Assembly: GCA_963575745.1 (NCBI GenBank)
Contig: CAUYUJ010003381.1
Span: forward strand, 291,227-355,226
Source of the DNA: Prorocentrum cordatum
Lineage: Eukaryota; Sar; Dinophyceae; Prorocentrales; Prorocentraceae
Direction: 5' to 3'
Length of the DNA stretch: 64,000 nucleotides
Shown: positions 52,675 through 62,960 of the stretch, piece after piece
How positions within the stretch are numbered: position 1 is the stretch's first letter
How the letters are laid out: each line of letters opens with the position of its first letter
Notes under the pieces: generated by a model
The model's database searches: none
The model's input: the letters and a program-made list of their open reading frames with translations, nothing else
Told to the model about the DNA's origin: nothing
Translations under genes and position numbers: made by a program

Positions 52675-53221
52675 CCGCTCCGTGCTCCCGGCCTCGCCGT
52701 CGTCGTCCTCCTCCGATCGGGGAAACGTAAGGCTCGAGTAAGCCAGAGCTCGGGTTTGCCGACGTTTTTTGACGAGCGCGTCCTGGATTTTGACGGTCCG
52801 GTTTTCGCGGGGTGTTTGCGGCGGGATCCCGCGCCAAATGTCAGATGGGGTTTCGTCATTTGTATGATGGCCCCGTCAGGCCAACCCGAGTTCCCCGGAC
52901 CCGAGTCTTGCGTCTCCCCGATCCGAAGCCCGCCCTCCCGTGCCAGATGGCGCACGCTGCCTCTCCGAGGAGCGCCGCCGGGATGGATCGCTGAGGTCCC
53001 CAGAGAGAGAAGGCCGCGGCGCTCTCGCGGGTGGCAGAGAGTGCTCTCCTGCCTCCGTGCTCCGTGCTCCGTGCTCCCGGCCTCGCCGTCGTCGTCCTCC
53101 GACGGCCCGCCCTCCTGTGCCAGACTGCGCACGCTGCCCTTCCGAGGAGCGCCCGCCGGGAGGAGGCGCGGAGGTCCCCAGAGAGAGAAGGCCGCGGCGC
53201 TCTCGCGGGTGGCAGAGTTCT
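52675..53221 (+). repeat. Tandem duplication (about 174 bp) carrying element EE
   Basis: CCGTGCTCCCGGCCTCGCCG, TCGTCGTCCTCC...CCCGCCCTCC, CAGANNGCGCACGCTGCC, GGTCCCCAGAGAGAGAAGGC, GGTGGCAGAG recur as two units. In unit 1 element EE separates the CTCC and CCCGCCC parts; unit 2 is continuous there. Confidence 0.85.
52717..52921. mobile_element. Element EE, copy 2
   Basis: TCGGGGAAACGTAAGGCTCG at the left and CGAGTCTTGCGTCTCCCCGA at the right. 5-bp duplication TCCGA at 52712-52716 and 52922-52926. The uninterrupted site is in the second tandem unit near 53100. Confidence 0.88.
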
Positions 53222-53460
53222 GGAGGGGACACACACACACACACTAACGCACACACACACACGTACACACACACACACACACACGTACACACACACACAG
53301 AGACACACACAGAGAGACACAATTCGTCGTCCACTCCCCAGAAGATATGGGAGCATCTGCGAAGTGGGGGGGAAGACGGCAACCCAGAAAAGATGGGAAA
53401 AGATGGAGACTGTTTTTTTTTATCTGTGTGTGCTTATTGGTGTGTCCCTGGGGCCCCTTC
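53222..53460 (+). mobile_element. Family F2, copy 6, with CA expansion
   Basis: The CACACA left end has grown to about 85 bp of (CA)n with ACG/AGA interruptions. The rest (TCGTCCACTCCCCAGAAGAT, TGTGTGTGCTTATTGGTGTG) follows the family. Confidence 0.82.
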
Positions 53461-53657
53461 ACAGAGTGCTCTCCTGCAGAAGAACGGGGCGGGGGCGGGG
53501 GCGGGGCGAGGCCCCGCACGGGCACGGCCACGCCGCGCGGCGGCGAGCGGCGAGCTCGCGCACTGCCTGGCGGCGCCGCCACCCCCGCGAGGGGGCGGGG
53601 CGGACGCTCCCAGCACGCCTCGCAACCGCACAGAGCAGCACGACGGAGAGCATCGCT

Positions 53658-53808
53658 CAGGAGGGAAAAAAACACACAGACACAATTAATCCTCGATTCC
53701 CAGGAAAATATGGGAAAATATGGCAAGTGGGGGGGAAGACAGAAACCCAGAAAATATGGGAAAATATGGGGGATATTTTTATTTGTGTGTATTTATTTGT
53801 GTGTCCTA
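53658..53808 (+). mobile_element. Family F2, copy 7
   Basis: Near-consensus copy with AATTAATCCTCGATTCCCAG and two AAAATATGGGAAAATATGG blocks. Confidence 0.88.
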
Positions 53809-53833
53809 ATTTCCCTTTAGTGAAGAAGTTTCG

Positions 53834-53996
53834 GGGGTGGATAGACCTCCTACCCCGACACGTCGATTCAGGACTTGGCCGTGTTCTGTTCGCGGGAGGG
53901 CGTCGCGGCCGTCATTTCTGCGGGTCCAGGTCCTTCGGTTTCGGCCCCAGGCCGTTTTCACTACGGGGAGGTTTACTAGAGGGAGGTTTGTCCACC
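53834..53996. mobile_element. Element V, copy 3
   Basis: GGGGTGGATAGACCTCC...GACACGTCGATTCAGGAC...CACTACGGGGAGGTTTACTA...GGAGGTTTGTCCACC. No matching 5-bp flanks seen here. Confidence 0.8.
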
Positions 53997-54198
53997 GCCG
54001 ATCTCAGCGCGCAGAACAGCACGACGGAGAGCAGCGCGGCGTGAAGGAGCCGCAGGGGAGAGGAGCAGGAGGTCACGATCCGGCAAGCGTTGCAGGGGAT
54101 GCCCAGGAGTTTCCGCAGCAAGGCGGCAGGCGCGTGTGGACTTCTGCTCTCGGGGCAGTGCATCTGTACATCCTTTGTCCCGTCGAGCCTTGCGAGAC

Positions 54199-54327
54199 TT
54201 GGCATCGCTCGGACGTGTGCATTTTTCCTTCGGCGAGGACCATCGAGGAGCATCCTTGATAATTTGGCGAAAACACCACGCACGAAACCGAAAAAGCACA
54301 GGGTATGGACGCCCGAGCGATGGCGAG
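54199..54327. mobile_element. Element D, copy 3
   Basis: TTGGCATCGCTCGGACGTGT pairs with GGACGCCCGAGCGATGGCG. AGGACCATCGAGGAGCAT inside. Confidence 0.78.
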
Positions 54328-54468
54328 GAGAAGCGCGGGTGAGAACGTGGGCAGTGTGCCGGCGGCCCTTCTCGGGCGCCGACTCCTCTCGGCGTGCCGC
54401 TCGCTGCGCCGCGCCTCTGTGTCCCACGGGGACTGCACAAAACGAGGGCCGCGGGATACTTCGCAAAG

Positions 54469-54583
54469 TCACGTCGGGCATGTCCCTCTACAGGAGGAAT
54501 ACTCATAAGCTGGAATGTTTGTTCGTCGTGACCATTCTTCGTCCAAAATCCGCCTGTATAATTAGGGGGCATGCCCGACCTAA
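54469..54583. mobile_element. TTAAG element, copy 4 (short)
   Basis: ACGTCGGGCATGTCCCTCTA at the left, GGGGGCATGCCCGACCTAA at the right; about 115 bp. No flanking duplication recognised. Confidence 0.78.
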
Positions 54584-54849
54584 CCGTGAATCCTGGCAGG
54601 TACCACGAGCCGGCCTCGTGATGGCATCATGCCCGTCCCGAAAACACGACGGACGTTTTTGCTTATGATGTTCGGCCGCTGGGGCCCTCGCCGGGCCTCG
54701 GGGCCGTCAACGAACGACCTGGGACGACCAGCGGATCCAGGCCTGCAGGGGTCCACGTGGTGCAAAGATCTGACGTCGGGGCCTGGGTCGTGCGCGCGCA
54801 CGTGCAATCGCCCACCCCCCACGTCCACATGGGGGCAACGTCAGGGGGG

Positions 54850-55010
54850 GATAGGCTCAGGGGGGGATGCATCGACCCCGAAACGCTCATTCATCGCCGA
54901 AAGGGGCCCGAGAGCCCACTCCCGCTCAGGAACGTGCGGTTTCGCTATCCGCGGCCTATCGGCGATCTATCGGCGATGTATCGCCAGCTCCAGCTCGATG
55001 TTCCCCTCTG
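54850..55010 (+). mobile_element. Element G, copy 3 (uninterrupted)
   Basis: GCATCGACCCCGAAACGCTC, CATTCATCGCCGAAAGGGGC, TCTATCGGCGATGTATCGCC. The TA at 54979-54980 is the empty version of the P insertion site at 10.47 kb. Confidence 0.72.
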
Positions 55011-55889
55011 AGCCTGTGCCCCCTGGTCGTTGTCTCTCACCTCCTCTTCCTGACGCGAGGTGGGTGGCGGTGCCCTGTGCCGGGCCACTAGCATCGCCGG
55101 CTACGTCTCTTGCGACGCGGAGCAGCCGGTGGTGAGGGCGCTTCCGGATCGCTGCGGGACGGGCGTGCTCTCCAGGGGCTCGCTGGGCCATGGCAACGGG
55201 ATGTGCGAGCCAATGGCCTAGCGTCCTCGGACAGGCTCCTTTTCGATCCGATCGGATCTTATTCGATATCGATTCCGTCTGGCCCCAGCCAATTCGAGTC
55301 CGATTTCCAGGGGATCCGATGTGGACAGATGCTTGCATGGCGCTGTTGTCCCTCCTGGCGCGGCCAAACCGATTCGATTCCACCGATTCGAACCGATTCG
55401 ATGCACGTTCCAATTCGATCCGGCTTCCCGATTGGATGCTGACTGATCCTGTCTTGGACGCTGGGATCGCTCTGAGGCGGGGCTTAATCCCACAACCACC
55501 ACCTGGAGGATCTACCTTCGGGCATCTCGGCAGGCAGTGGTTGTGAATATTCTGGCTCTGGGGTTGGGTTTGGTTTTTGTTGGAGATGCATCTACGTATC
55601 CAACGCCTGTCGAGGACCCCGATTATCCCCCAGGCGGTGGTCACGGGTAAACTCCTGCCTCGCAATAGTTGTGGCATCGGGCTCGACGGCGTGGCGATCG
55701 GCTGTTGATTGACTTACTAACTAATCCTGCACGGTGCTGAATGCGTGACGGCTTTCGGCCTCCGCTTGGTCGGGGAGAGGGACGTTGGTCGGGTTGATCC
55801 CCAGCAGTCTTGGCCATCCACAGAGGCAAAGGGTATATTTGTGCAGACAATAAAGTCCCTGCTTCGACTACCAATTGCACCGTGTCGTG
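55011..55889. other. Unassigned; GATTCGA-rich palindromic patch
   Basis: 55245-55440 is crowded with GATTCGA, TCGATCCGATCGGATC and related palindromic words. No gene recognised elsewhere. Confidence 0.5.
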
Positions 55890-56810
55890 TGAGGTCTCCC
55901 CTCGCTTCTCCAGCCCGTCGGCCCCGCAGGAGTCCGCCGTGCTGGTGCCCACAGCGCAGCAACCCTCTCCTCCACCCCTCCCCCTCCCCTCTACAACTAC
56001 ACACTATGAATACTACTCTCCTCTCTCCCCTGATGACGTCCGTGAAATATTCGGCCCCCTCCGCGTATTGGTGTTTTACACCGGGTTACCGGGAGTTGGG
56101 TTTTTGCTTGTTTGTTCCAAATGTTATTCTCGCTGAAGCGTTGACCTCATTTTCAGCTACCGCTCGTTCGGAATCGTGCTCCCGCTGCAACGCTGGTCTC
56201 ATTTCCGCACTTCCGCTCGTTCCGAATCCACGGCATGGTTTTCGGTCCTGCCAAATCGGCTCCAAAATTTAGAAAATGGCCCCCCGAAAAAGCCATCGGA
56301 AATGATTACACATCCGGTGCCGGTTTTTGTTGTTTTGTTGGGTCGCAGAAGCCCCCCCCCCGATTTGGGGGCGTCGCCACGCCATGCGATGTCAGGCTAC
56401 GCATCCTCCGAATTGTGCTCCCGCTGCAGCGTTGGCCTCATTTCCGCGCTTCCGCTCGTTCCGAATCGTGCTCCCGCTGCAGCGTTGGCGTCATTATTTC
56501 CAGCGCCATGCCACGGTATGGTTGTCGGTCCTGCCAAATAAGCTCCAAAATCTAGGAAATGGCTCCCGAAACAACCATCGGAAGTGATTCCACTTCCGGT
56601 GTCGATTCATTGATCTGTTGGGCCGCAGAACCCTCCCCCACTTTGGGGCGTCGCCACGCCATGGTATGTCAGGCTACGCGTTGATCTTCAACACCAGGCT
56701 ATGCCATCTAGTGCTACGCCTCGCTACGATATCCGACGGTGCGAATAGCGAGGCGAGGAGACCTGCGCCATGGTAAGGGATGGGATGGGAGGGGGGGGCA
56801 GAACGTCATA
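55890..56810. repeat. Inverted/direct paralogue of 50.5-51.1 kb
   Basis: Contains reverse-complement W units (TTCCGCTCGTTCCGAATC, GTGCTCCCGCTGCAGCG) and the direct segment GAATAGCGAGGCGAGGAGAC. Internal direct repeats are also present, e.g. CATTTCCGCNCTTCCGCTCG at 56205 and 56440. Confidence 0.75.
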
Positions 56811-56814
56811 TATT

Positions 56815-57680
56815 CCTCCCCCTCCTCCCCCTCCTCCTTCTCCTCCTCCTCCTCCTCCTCCTCCTCCTCCTCCTCCTCCTCCTCCTCCCCCTCCTCCTTC
56901 TCCTCCTCCTCCTCCTCCTCCCCCCCCCTCGCTCCCTCCGTCCCTCCTCCTCCTCCTCCTCCTCCTCCTCCTCCTTCTCCTCCTCCTCCTCCTCCTCCTC
57001 CTCCTCCTCCTCCTCCTCTCCTCCTCCTCCTCACCCCCCCCTCCTCCCCGCCCCGCCCTCCTCCCCCCGGCGGCCCGCCGCGGCTCTCCCGGTGCGCCCG
57101 GGCGCCCGAGGCCCTGCGCGTGGTTCTGGAAGCCGCAGGCGGGGGCCCGCGCGCGCGCGAACACGCCCCGGCTCGCTCGCCCCGCCCCGCGCCGCTTCGC
57201 CCCCCTTCCGCTGCTCCTCCTGCGCCTCCTCGCCTCCCCGCTCCTCCCCGCGCCCTCCTCGCCCTCGCGCCGCGTCGGCCCCGTCCTCGCCGCCAGCCTC
57301 CTCCTCCTCCTCCTCCTCCTCCTCCTCCTCCTCCTCCTCCTCCTCCTCCTCCTCCTCCTCCTCCCTCCTCCTGCTCCTCCTCCTCCTCCTCCCCTCCTCC
57401 TCCTCCTCCTCCTCCTCCTCCTCCTCCTTCCTCCCCCCTCGCACCCTCCGTCCCTCCTCCTCGTCCTCCTCCTCCTCCTCCTCCTCCTCCTCCTCCTCTC
57501 GCACCCTCCGTCCCTCCTCCTCGTCCTCCTCCTCCTCCTCCTCCTCCTCCTCCTCCTCCTCCTCCTCATACCTCCTCCTCCTCCTCCTCCTCCTCCTCCT
57601 CCTCCTCCTCCTCCTCCTCCTCCTCCTCCTCCTCCTCCTCATACCTCCTCCTCCACCTCCTCATGCCTCCTCCTCCACCT
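56815..57680 (+). repeat. TCC arrays around a GC-rich spacer
   Basis: (CTC)n at 56815-57060 and 57298-57680 with about 240 bp GC-rich sequence between. TCGCACCCTCCGTCCCTCCT is repeated at about 57438 and 57499. Confidence 0.95.
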
Positions 57681-58811
57681 CGCTCCCTCGCCGCTCCCTG
57701 ACGGTGGCGCAACAGGCAGGAGCTCGTTCCCTGTCCTCGTCGAGTCGCTACGCCAGCCAGACAATGGCCCTGCCCTCCTTCTCCTCCTCTTCCCTCGTAT
57801 TCCCATCTCCCATTTCCTCTTCCTCCTTCTGCAGATGCCAATGAGATTATGCAGGACGCCCCGCAATGCCGGTGGGCTGTGCCCTGGAGGCTGAAGCTCA
57901 GTATCTCAAGAGGGCGCCACCTCAGGAGCGACGGGAGGCCAGCTCCACGGCAGCCAGGCGAGGACGGAGGAGCCCGGAGGAGCAGAAGAGACATTGGAGG
58001 GTTAGTTCGCCGACCTCAAACAATCTATACGTAGACATACATACAAACATGCATACAGACAGACATACAGACAGACAGACAGACAGACAGACATACATAC
58101 ATATAATTATCTATAATTATATATATATATATATATTCACACCCATGCATACATGCATGCATGCATACATACATGCTCTTTCTCTCCCTCTCTCTCTCTG
58201 CGGAGAGTGGGAGGGCGGCAGGTCGGCAGTCTGCGGGGCTCTCAAGAAGCCCGCCGCAGGCGTTTAATTTTTCACAATTACACAACGTGCCCGCCGCAGG
58301 CGCGCGTGTTTTTCGTTAAAGCAATGTGGGTGGTTCGCGGGTGCGTCGCGGGTGGGTCGCGGGTCGCGGGCCAGGTCGCGGGTGGATCGCGGGCCAGGTC
58401 GCGGGTGGGTCGCGGGTGGGTGGCGGGTGAGTCGCGGGTGGATCGAGGGTGGGTCGCGGGCGGGTCGCGGGGTGGGGCGTGGGTGGGTCGCGGGTGGGTC
58501 GCGGGCCGGGTCTCGGGGGGGACGATGACAACAAACAGCCACCACCACCACCACCAACAACAATATGAATAATTCGCACCGCAGAACCTCACTTCAGCCA
58601 CGCGCCCAGGGACAGTGAATGACCTTTCTGCCCCCTCACTCTGAGATGCATTCAAACATAAAAGTTACAAAGGTGTGCGTCTTGACAAATATATTTATAT
58701 ATACACATATACCTGTACGCACGCATGCATACACACCTGCGGCGATTGATGCAACGCATGTACAGTCACGCGCTGCAGTGGCCATGTTGCCCGGCTCCAG
58801 TGCGATACTCT
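57681..58811. other. Unassigned, with ACAG/ACAT, TA and GGGTCGCGGGTG repeats
   Basis: 58028-58172 is ACAT/ACAG tetranucleotides with a (TA)n core. 58326-58515 is a degenerate GGGTGGGTCGCG minisatellite. 58535-58562 is CAC/CAA. No gene recognised. Confidence 0.7.
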
Positions 58812-58967
58812 CGATGGGGGAGAAACACACAGACACAATAAATCGGCGACTCCCGCGAAAATATGGGAACATACGGGAAGTGGGGGGAAAACGAGAACCC
58901 AGAACAGATGGGAATAGATTGGGCATCCTGGGATTTTCGTCTATTTCTTCGTGTGTCCCTGGGCCCC
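58812..58967 (+). mobile_element. Family F2, copy 8
   Basis: GAAACACACAGACACAATAA, AAAATATGGGAACATACGGG, TTCGTGTGTCCCTGGGCCCC. Confidence 0.85.
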
Positions 58968-59116
58968 ATTTCGATGCATGCGAACACACAGATACTTGAC
59001 GCTGCCCCGGCTCAGCAGCGGCAGTCGGGGGGCCGCCGCCTCCCCGCCCCGATGGGCGAGGAGAATGTGGTGATGGCGGACAGGGTGCTCCCGCCCCCCT
59101 CTTGCTTCGAGTAGTA

Positions 59117-59292
59117 CAGTGGAGGCCCATGCCAAGAAGCCCCCTGTTTGCCTCCAGGGTGCTCCGGGTTTCTTCGGTTTCGATGGTTTTGTTGTGGAAG
59201 GCGTGACGTTCCCACGCCAAGAACCCATGGACGTCCTGGGGCCTCAGGGTGAGGTTTCTTGTGGGAGGTTTCTTTTGGACTGGCATCCACTG
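59117..59292. mobile_element. Element X, copy 3 (complete)
   Basis: CAGTGGAGGCCCATGCCAAG at the left, inverted CTGGCATCCACTG at the right. TA at 59115-59116 and a CA (59293-59294) at the right. 176 bp. Confidence 0.8.
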
Positions 59293-59296
59293 CAAT

Positions 59297-59500
59297 TGAA
59301 GAAGAAAAAACACCATAAACAGAAACTTTTGGCGCTCCGAGCGGACTTCTCGGATCTCCGTTGGGCGCCCCCCACCCTGGCGGCGCCTTCGGCGCCGCCC
59401 CTGGCACGCTCCGCGCGCCAGGGAAGGGGGTCCAGCGCAGGTCCAAGAAATCCGCGCAGAGCGCAAAAAGTTTATGTTTATGGCGTTTGTGTTTCTTCTC
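59297..59500. mobile_element. F3 foldback, best copy
   Basis: ACACCATAAACAGAAACTTT, TGGCGCTCCGAGCGGACTTC pair with GAAATCCGCGCAGAGCGCAA, AAAGTTTATGTTTATGGCGT. The centre is GGCGGCGCCTTCGGCGCCGCC-like. Follows element X within 5 bp and is followed by a (TTC)n tract. Confidence 0.88.
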
Positions 59501-59571
59501 ATTGTTCTTCTCCTTTTTCTTTCTCTTCTTCTTCTTCTTCTTCTTCTTCTAAGGAGGTCTCTGGGACTCCC

Positions 59572-59722
59572 AGATGGGGTCCGAGCTGATGGGGTCAAAG
59601 GATCGCTCCGCATATCCGATGAAGCGGCGATGCGGCCGGATGTACAGCCCGACTTTCTCCACGCCGCCATCAAAGGTGCATCGGCGAGGCGGAGCGATCC
59701 TTCAAGCCCATCTATCAGCCAC
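59572..59722. mobile_element. Element L, copy 3
   Basis: GATGGGGTCAAAGGATCGCT pairs with GGAGCGATCCTTCAAGCCC. Preceded by CTCCCAGATGGGGTCCGAG. Confidence 0.8.
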
Positions 59723-59734
59723 GCGCAGAGTGCG

Positions 59735-59880
59735 GTGGGGGGAGGGGGGAGGGATTTTTAGAAGCACCCCTGCTTCTTAGAAGTCGCGGGCCTTATCTAC
59801 AGATGTGCGCCTTCTAAGAAGCAGCCTCCTTCTAAGAAGCCCTCCCCGCTCGTTCCACCCCTTTAGGGCGCGCCGCCAAA
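59735..59880. repeat. Repeat Z, copy 2
   Basis: GCTTCTTAGAAGTCGCGGGC, CTTATCTACAGATG, CCTTCTAAGAAGC, ending in GCGCGCCGCC. Confidence 0.65.
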
Positions 59881-59979
59881 TCTGCAGAGACCCATTTGTG
59901 GTGGCGGTCAAGGTGCTCTGCCACTCTTTTCCTTCAGAGGAGGAAAAAGGTACCGACACTGCTGCCCTTGCGCATCGTT

Positions 59980-60090
59980 TTCGTTTCCCCTGGGCCTCCT
60001 GGGAGGCCCTCGTCGCCACCGCTGGATTCGCTTCGACATTCTGGTCAGATCGCAACCCATGAGAGGTCCGGAGAGTAGCGGCATCGGCAC
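59980..60090 (+). repeat. Family S1, copy 5
   Basis: GGGCCTCCTGGGAGGCCCTC, GTCGCCACCGCTGGATTCGC, TTCTGGTCAGATCGCA, GAGAGGTCCGGAGAGTAGCG. Confidence 0.8.
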
Positions 60091-60132
60091 ATTTGGGTTT
60101 CCGCATGTCGACATGTAAGTTGGATAAACATG

Positions 60133-60253
60133 GCGGGAGGGAGAAACACGCAGATACACTTAATCGTCGATTACCCGGAAAACATGGGAAGTGGGGAAAA
60201 GATCGGGAATCCTCGGATTTGGGTCTATTTATCTGTGTGTCCCTGGGCCCCCC
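60133..60253 (+). mobile_element. Family F2, copy 9 (short)
   Basis: GAAACACGCAGATACACTTA, ATCGTCGATTACC, ATCTGTGTGTCCCTGGGCCC. Confidence 0.78.
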
Positions 60254-60334
60254 TAGCATGATGCTTCGGAGGTCCGTTCCCCGTGTTCGAGCAGTAAGCT
60301 TCTCGGCCTCCCAGATGGGGTCCGAGTAGTAGAT

Positions 60335-61030
60335 TTAAGTCGGGTTTGTCCCTCTACAGAAGGAATATTCAAAAATAGTAAAAATTACCCCAGTGCGACC
60401 CTACCTAGAAGTTGGAGCCCCTGGGAAAGCAGCTTTAGTTGCTATGCCATGCCAGGCCAGGCCATGCTATGCTGCGCTATGCTATGTTATGCTATGCTAT
60501 GCTAGGATATGCTCCGCTATGTTATGCTAAGCTAAGCTAAGTTATGCTATGTCATGCTGCGCTGTGCTATGCTAAGCTGTGCTATGCTATGCTAAGCTGC
60601 GCTATGCTATACTATGCTACGCTATGCTAAGCTATGCTATGCTATGCTATGCTATGCTGCGCTTGGCTATGCTTGGCTATGTGATGCTATGCTATGCTAT
60701 GCTATGCTGCGCTATGCTATGCTATGCTATGCTATGCTATGATTGGCTATGTTATGCTATGCTATGCTAATGCAGCGCTGCGCAACGCTAAGCTAAGGGG
60801 ACGCAACTGGGGGAACCGCGGGGCGGATCCTGGGGGAACCGCCCGGGGCACATTACACTGCCCGGCCCCTTTAAGCCACGAGAGTAAGAACCCTTGTAGG
60901 CAGAGCCTAGAAAGAGAAATAGTCAGGGGACTATTGTTTTAGTATTTGTTGGCCATTCTGGTGCATTTGTAGAGTATTATTTTAAATGTGCCGTTTAACA
61001 TCTGCCTGAAGGGGGACAGGCCCGACTTAA
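60335..61030. mobile_element. TTAAG element, copy 5, with GCTAT expansion
   Basis: TTAAGTCGGGTTTGTCCCTC at the left, GGGGGACAGGCCCGACTTAA at the right. Perfect 8-bp duplication TAGTAGAT at 60327-60334 and 61031-61038. 696 bp, against about 170-200 bp for other copies, because the interior holds the GCTAT array and about 200 bp of other sequence. Confidence 0.92.
60430..60795 (+). repeat. GCTAT/GCTAA pentanucleotide array
   Basis: Degenerate (GCTAT)n with GCGCT, GCTAA and GGCTAT variants. The unit doubles to 10 bp. Confidence 0.95.
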
Positions 61031-61257
61031 TAGTAGATGGAGTCGATGGAATGCTCCACACCTCCGACGCGTCGCCGATGCGGCCCGATGTGGGGCCCGA
61101 TCTTCTCCACGTCGACGTCGCCGATGCATCGGCGGTGCATCGCCGATACGGAGCGACCCCTCGACCCCATCTATTCGGACCCCGTTCGGGATGCCTCTGA
61201 AGCCCGCTGCCCCCCCCTTCGGGACCCCATCCATTCGGGACCCCGTTCGGACCCCAG

Positions 61258-61446
61258 CTGCAGAAACACACCCTGTCTGCGCTCATGGGGGTTTGGGATC
61301 GGCGCCGGGTTTGGGGTTTTGGGTAACCCCCCGCGCGGGTTTTGGGGGCTGGCGCTGGGCATCCCTCCCTCGCGCGGAGCGCGCCAGGGGCGGCGTTGGA
61401 GGCACCGCCGGGGGGGATCCTAAAGTTTACGCAGTTTGTGTTTCTA
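61258..61446. mobile_element. F3-like foldback, degraded
   Basis: GCAGAAACACACCCTG and inverted AAAGTTTACGCAGTTTGTGT at the edges, CGCGCGGAGCGCGCCAGGG at the centre. Confidence 0.5.
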
Positions 61447-61539
61447 GTCAAGGGGCCTATTCCACTGACCCCCAGAAGAGGCGGGGGAGTCCACGGTCGA
61501 GGCGTCGTGGGCTTCTTTGGCACTATCTGGGGAATTGTG

Positions 61540-62060
61540 GGCATCTTGGTTGGGGGCCAGTTTCGAAGCGTTCAGGGGGCCGTTTGGGGCCTTTTCTGGG
61601 CCTCCTGGGGCGTATTGGGGTCTCTTGTGGGCCGCTTTGGGGCTTCTCAGGGCCTTTGGGGGGCTTGTTGGGGCGGGAAGATAAGATGTTCGGTTCGTGT
61701 TCTCCCTCTTGGCCTCTCTTGGGGCCTTCTTGTGGCGATCTTTGGCCGTCTTGGGCCCCTTTTTGGCCCGTCTTGGAACCCTCTTGGGCCGCCTTAGGGC
61801 CTTTGTAGGAGCCTCTTGGGCAGTTTTGGGGCGGTCTACGCGGCTTTTTAGGCCGTCTTGGAGCGTCGGAAGATGGAGAAGACGATAAACCCAGAGACAA
61901 CGAAAAGCCTATGGAAGACAATTGATAATTTGTCTCGCGGGGCCCTCTTGGGAAGACTCTGGGGGCGTCTCAAAGGCGTCTTGGGCGTCTTGGAGCCATC
62001 GTAGGCGTTTTGGCCCAATCGTTCGGCGATTCGGGACCGTCTTGGAACGTCTTTGAGGCC
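61540..62060 (+). repeat. 10-11 bp phrase array
   Basis: GGGGCCGTTTG, GGGCCTTTTCT, GGGCCTCCTGG, GGCGTATTGGG, GTCTCTTGTGG, GCCGCTTTGGG in succession at 11 bp. Confidence 0.88.
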
Positions 62061-62415
62061 ATGGAAGGCTAATTTCAAAGCTCAGGAGTCCCCGGTGGTG
62101 CGCCAGGAAGCCCGGATACACCGCCCTCCCTTGAACGAGGTGTTGGACCTTGGGGGAGGGGGACAGGGGGAGGGGGCTTGCAAATCATTTCACACGCCTT
62201 CTCACCTCTGTCAAGCGGGGGTCGGCAGATTACGCAGTTTTTGCTTCTTGACCTGAGGGGGGAGACGACCGCCACCAGCGCTCTGTGGGTGGGGCAGGGG
62301 CCGTGGGCGGGTTTGGCTTGAGCATGCAGCGCAACGCCAGCATCCGAAGTGAGGCTTGATCCTCAGTTGGTGCCTTCCAGCCGCCACACTTGCGGAAGGT
62401 GGGCCCGTAAGTCAC
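62061..62415. other. Unassigned sequence
   Basis: No recognised repeat or gene. Confidence 0.4.
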
Positions 62416-62572
62416 GAGGGGAAACACGCACACAGACACAGCTAAACGTCGATTCGCAGGAGCATAGGGGAAAGCACGGGAAGTGAAGGGGATGGCGAAC
62501 ATCCAGAACACATAGAAAAATGTTGGGGATTCTGGGATGTCTGTCTCTTTCTTTGTGTGTGCCTGGACCCCT
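62416..62572 (+). mobile_element. Family F2, copy 10 (diverged)
   Basis: GGAAACACGCACACAGACAC, AAACGTCGATTCGCAGGA, TTTCTTTGTGTGTGCCTGGA. Confidence 0.75.
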
Positions 62573-62759
62573 CTACTCTCGAGGAAGGTGGGCGCGCGAG
62601 AGGAGCAGGGTGCGTGGAACGTAGTTCGCCGCCGTGCTGGGCGCGATCCCTGTCCACTGCGCCCCTTTTGCAGCCGTCCCCCGCTCATTGAGAGAAGCAC
62701 GCGGAGGGGGCGGGAGATCTCTCAGATCATGAGGATGGTGGCCGACGGATAAGGACTAC

Positions 62760-62960
62760 GGGAGGAGGGCGGAGGGCACGGGGAGGAGGGAGGGGGAGGA
62801 AGAGGAGGGCTGGAGTGAAAGGGAGGAAGGAAGGGCTCAAAGAGAAGGGGGGAACCGAAGGAGGACGAGGAGGACGAGGAGGACGAGGAGCAGGAGCAGG
62901 AGGAGGAGGAGCAGGAGGAGGAGGAGCAGGAGGAGCAGGGAGGAGCAGGAGGAGCGGAGG
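62760..62960 (+). repeat. GGA-rich purine tract
   Basis: GGAGGG, then GAGGAC and GAGCAGGAG variants. Confidence 0.9.

Larger units (their letters stand above)
60304..61200. mobile_element. Element L, copy 4, interrupted by TTAAG element
   Basis: The left terminus GGCCTCCCAGATGGGGTCCG at 60306 is separated from the rest of L (GATGGAGTCGATGGAATGCT ... GGAGCGACCCCTCGACCCC, GGACCCCGTTCGGGATGCC) by the inserted element. Confidence 0.8.

Noticed and set aside
53222-53310. CA-rich block as a CRISPR-like or spacer-repeat array
   Set aside because: Plain (CA)n microsatellite inside an F2 element; no constant repeat with unique spacers is present anywhere in the window.
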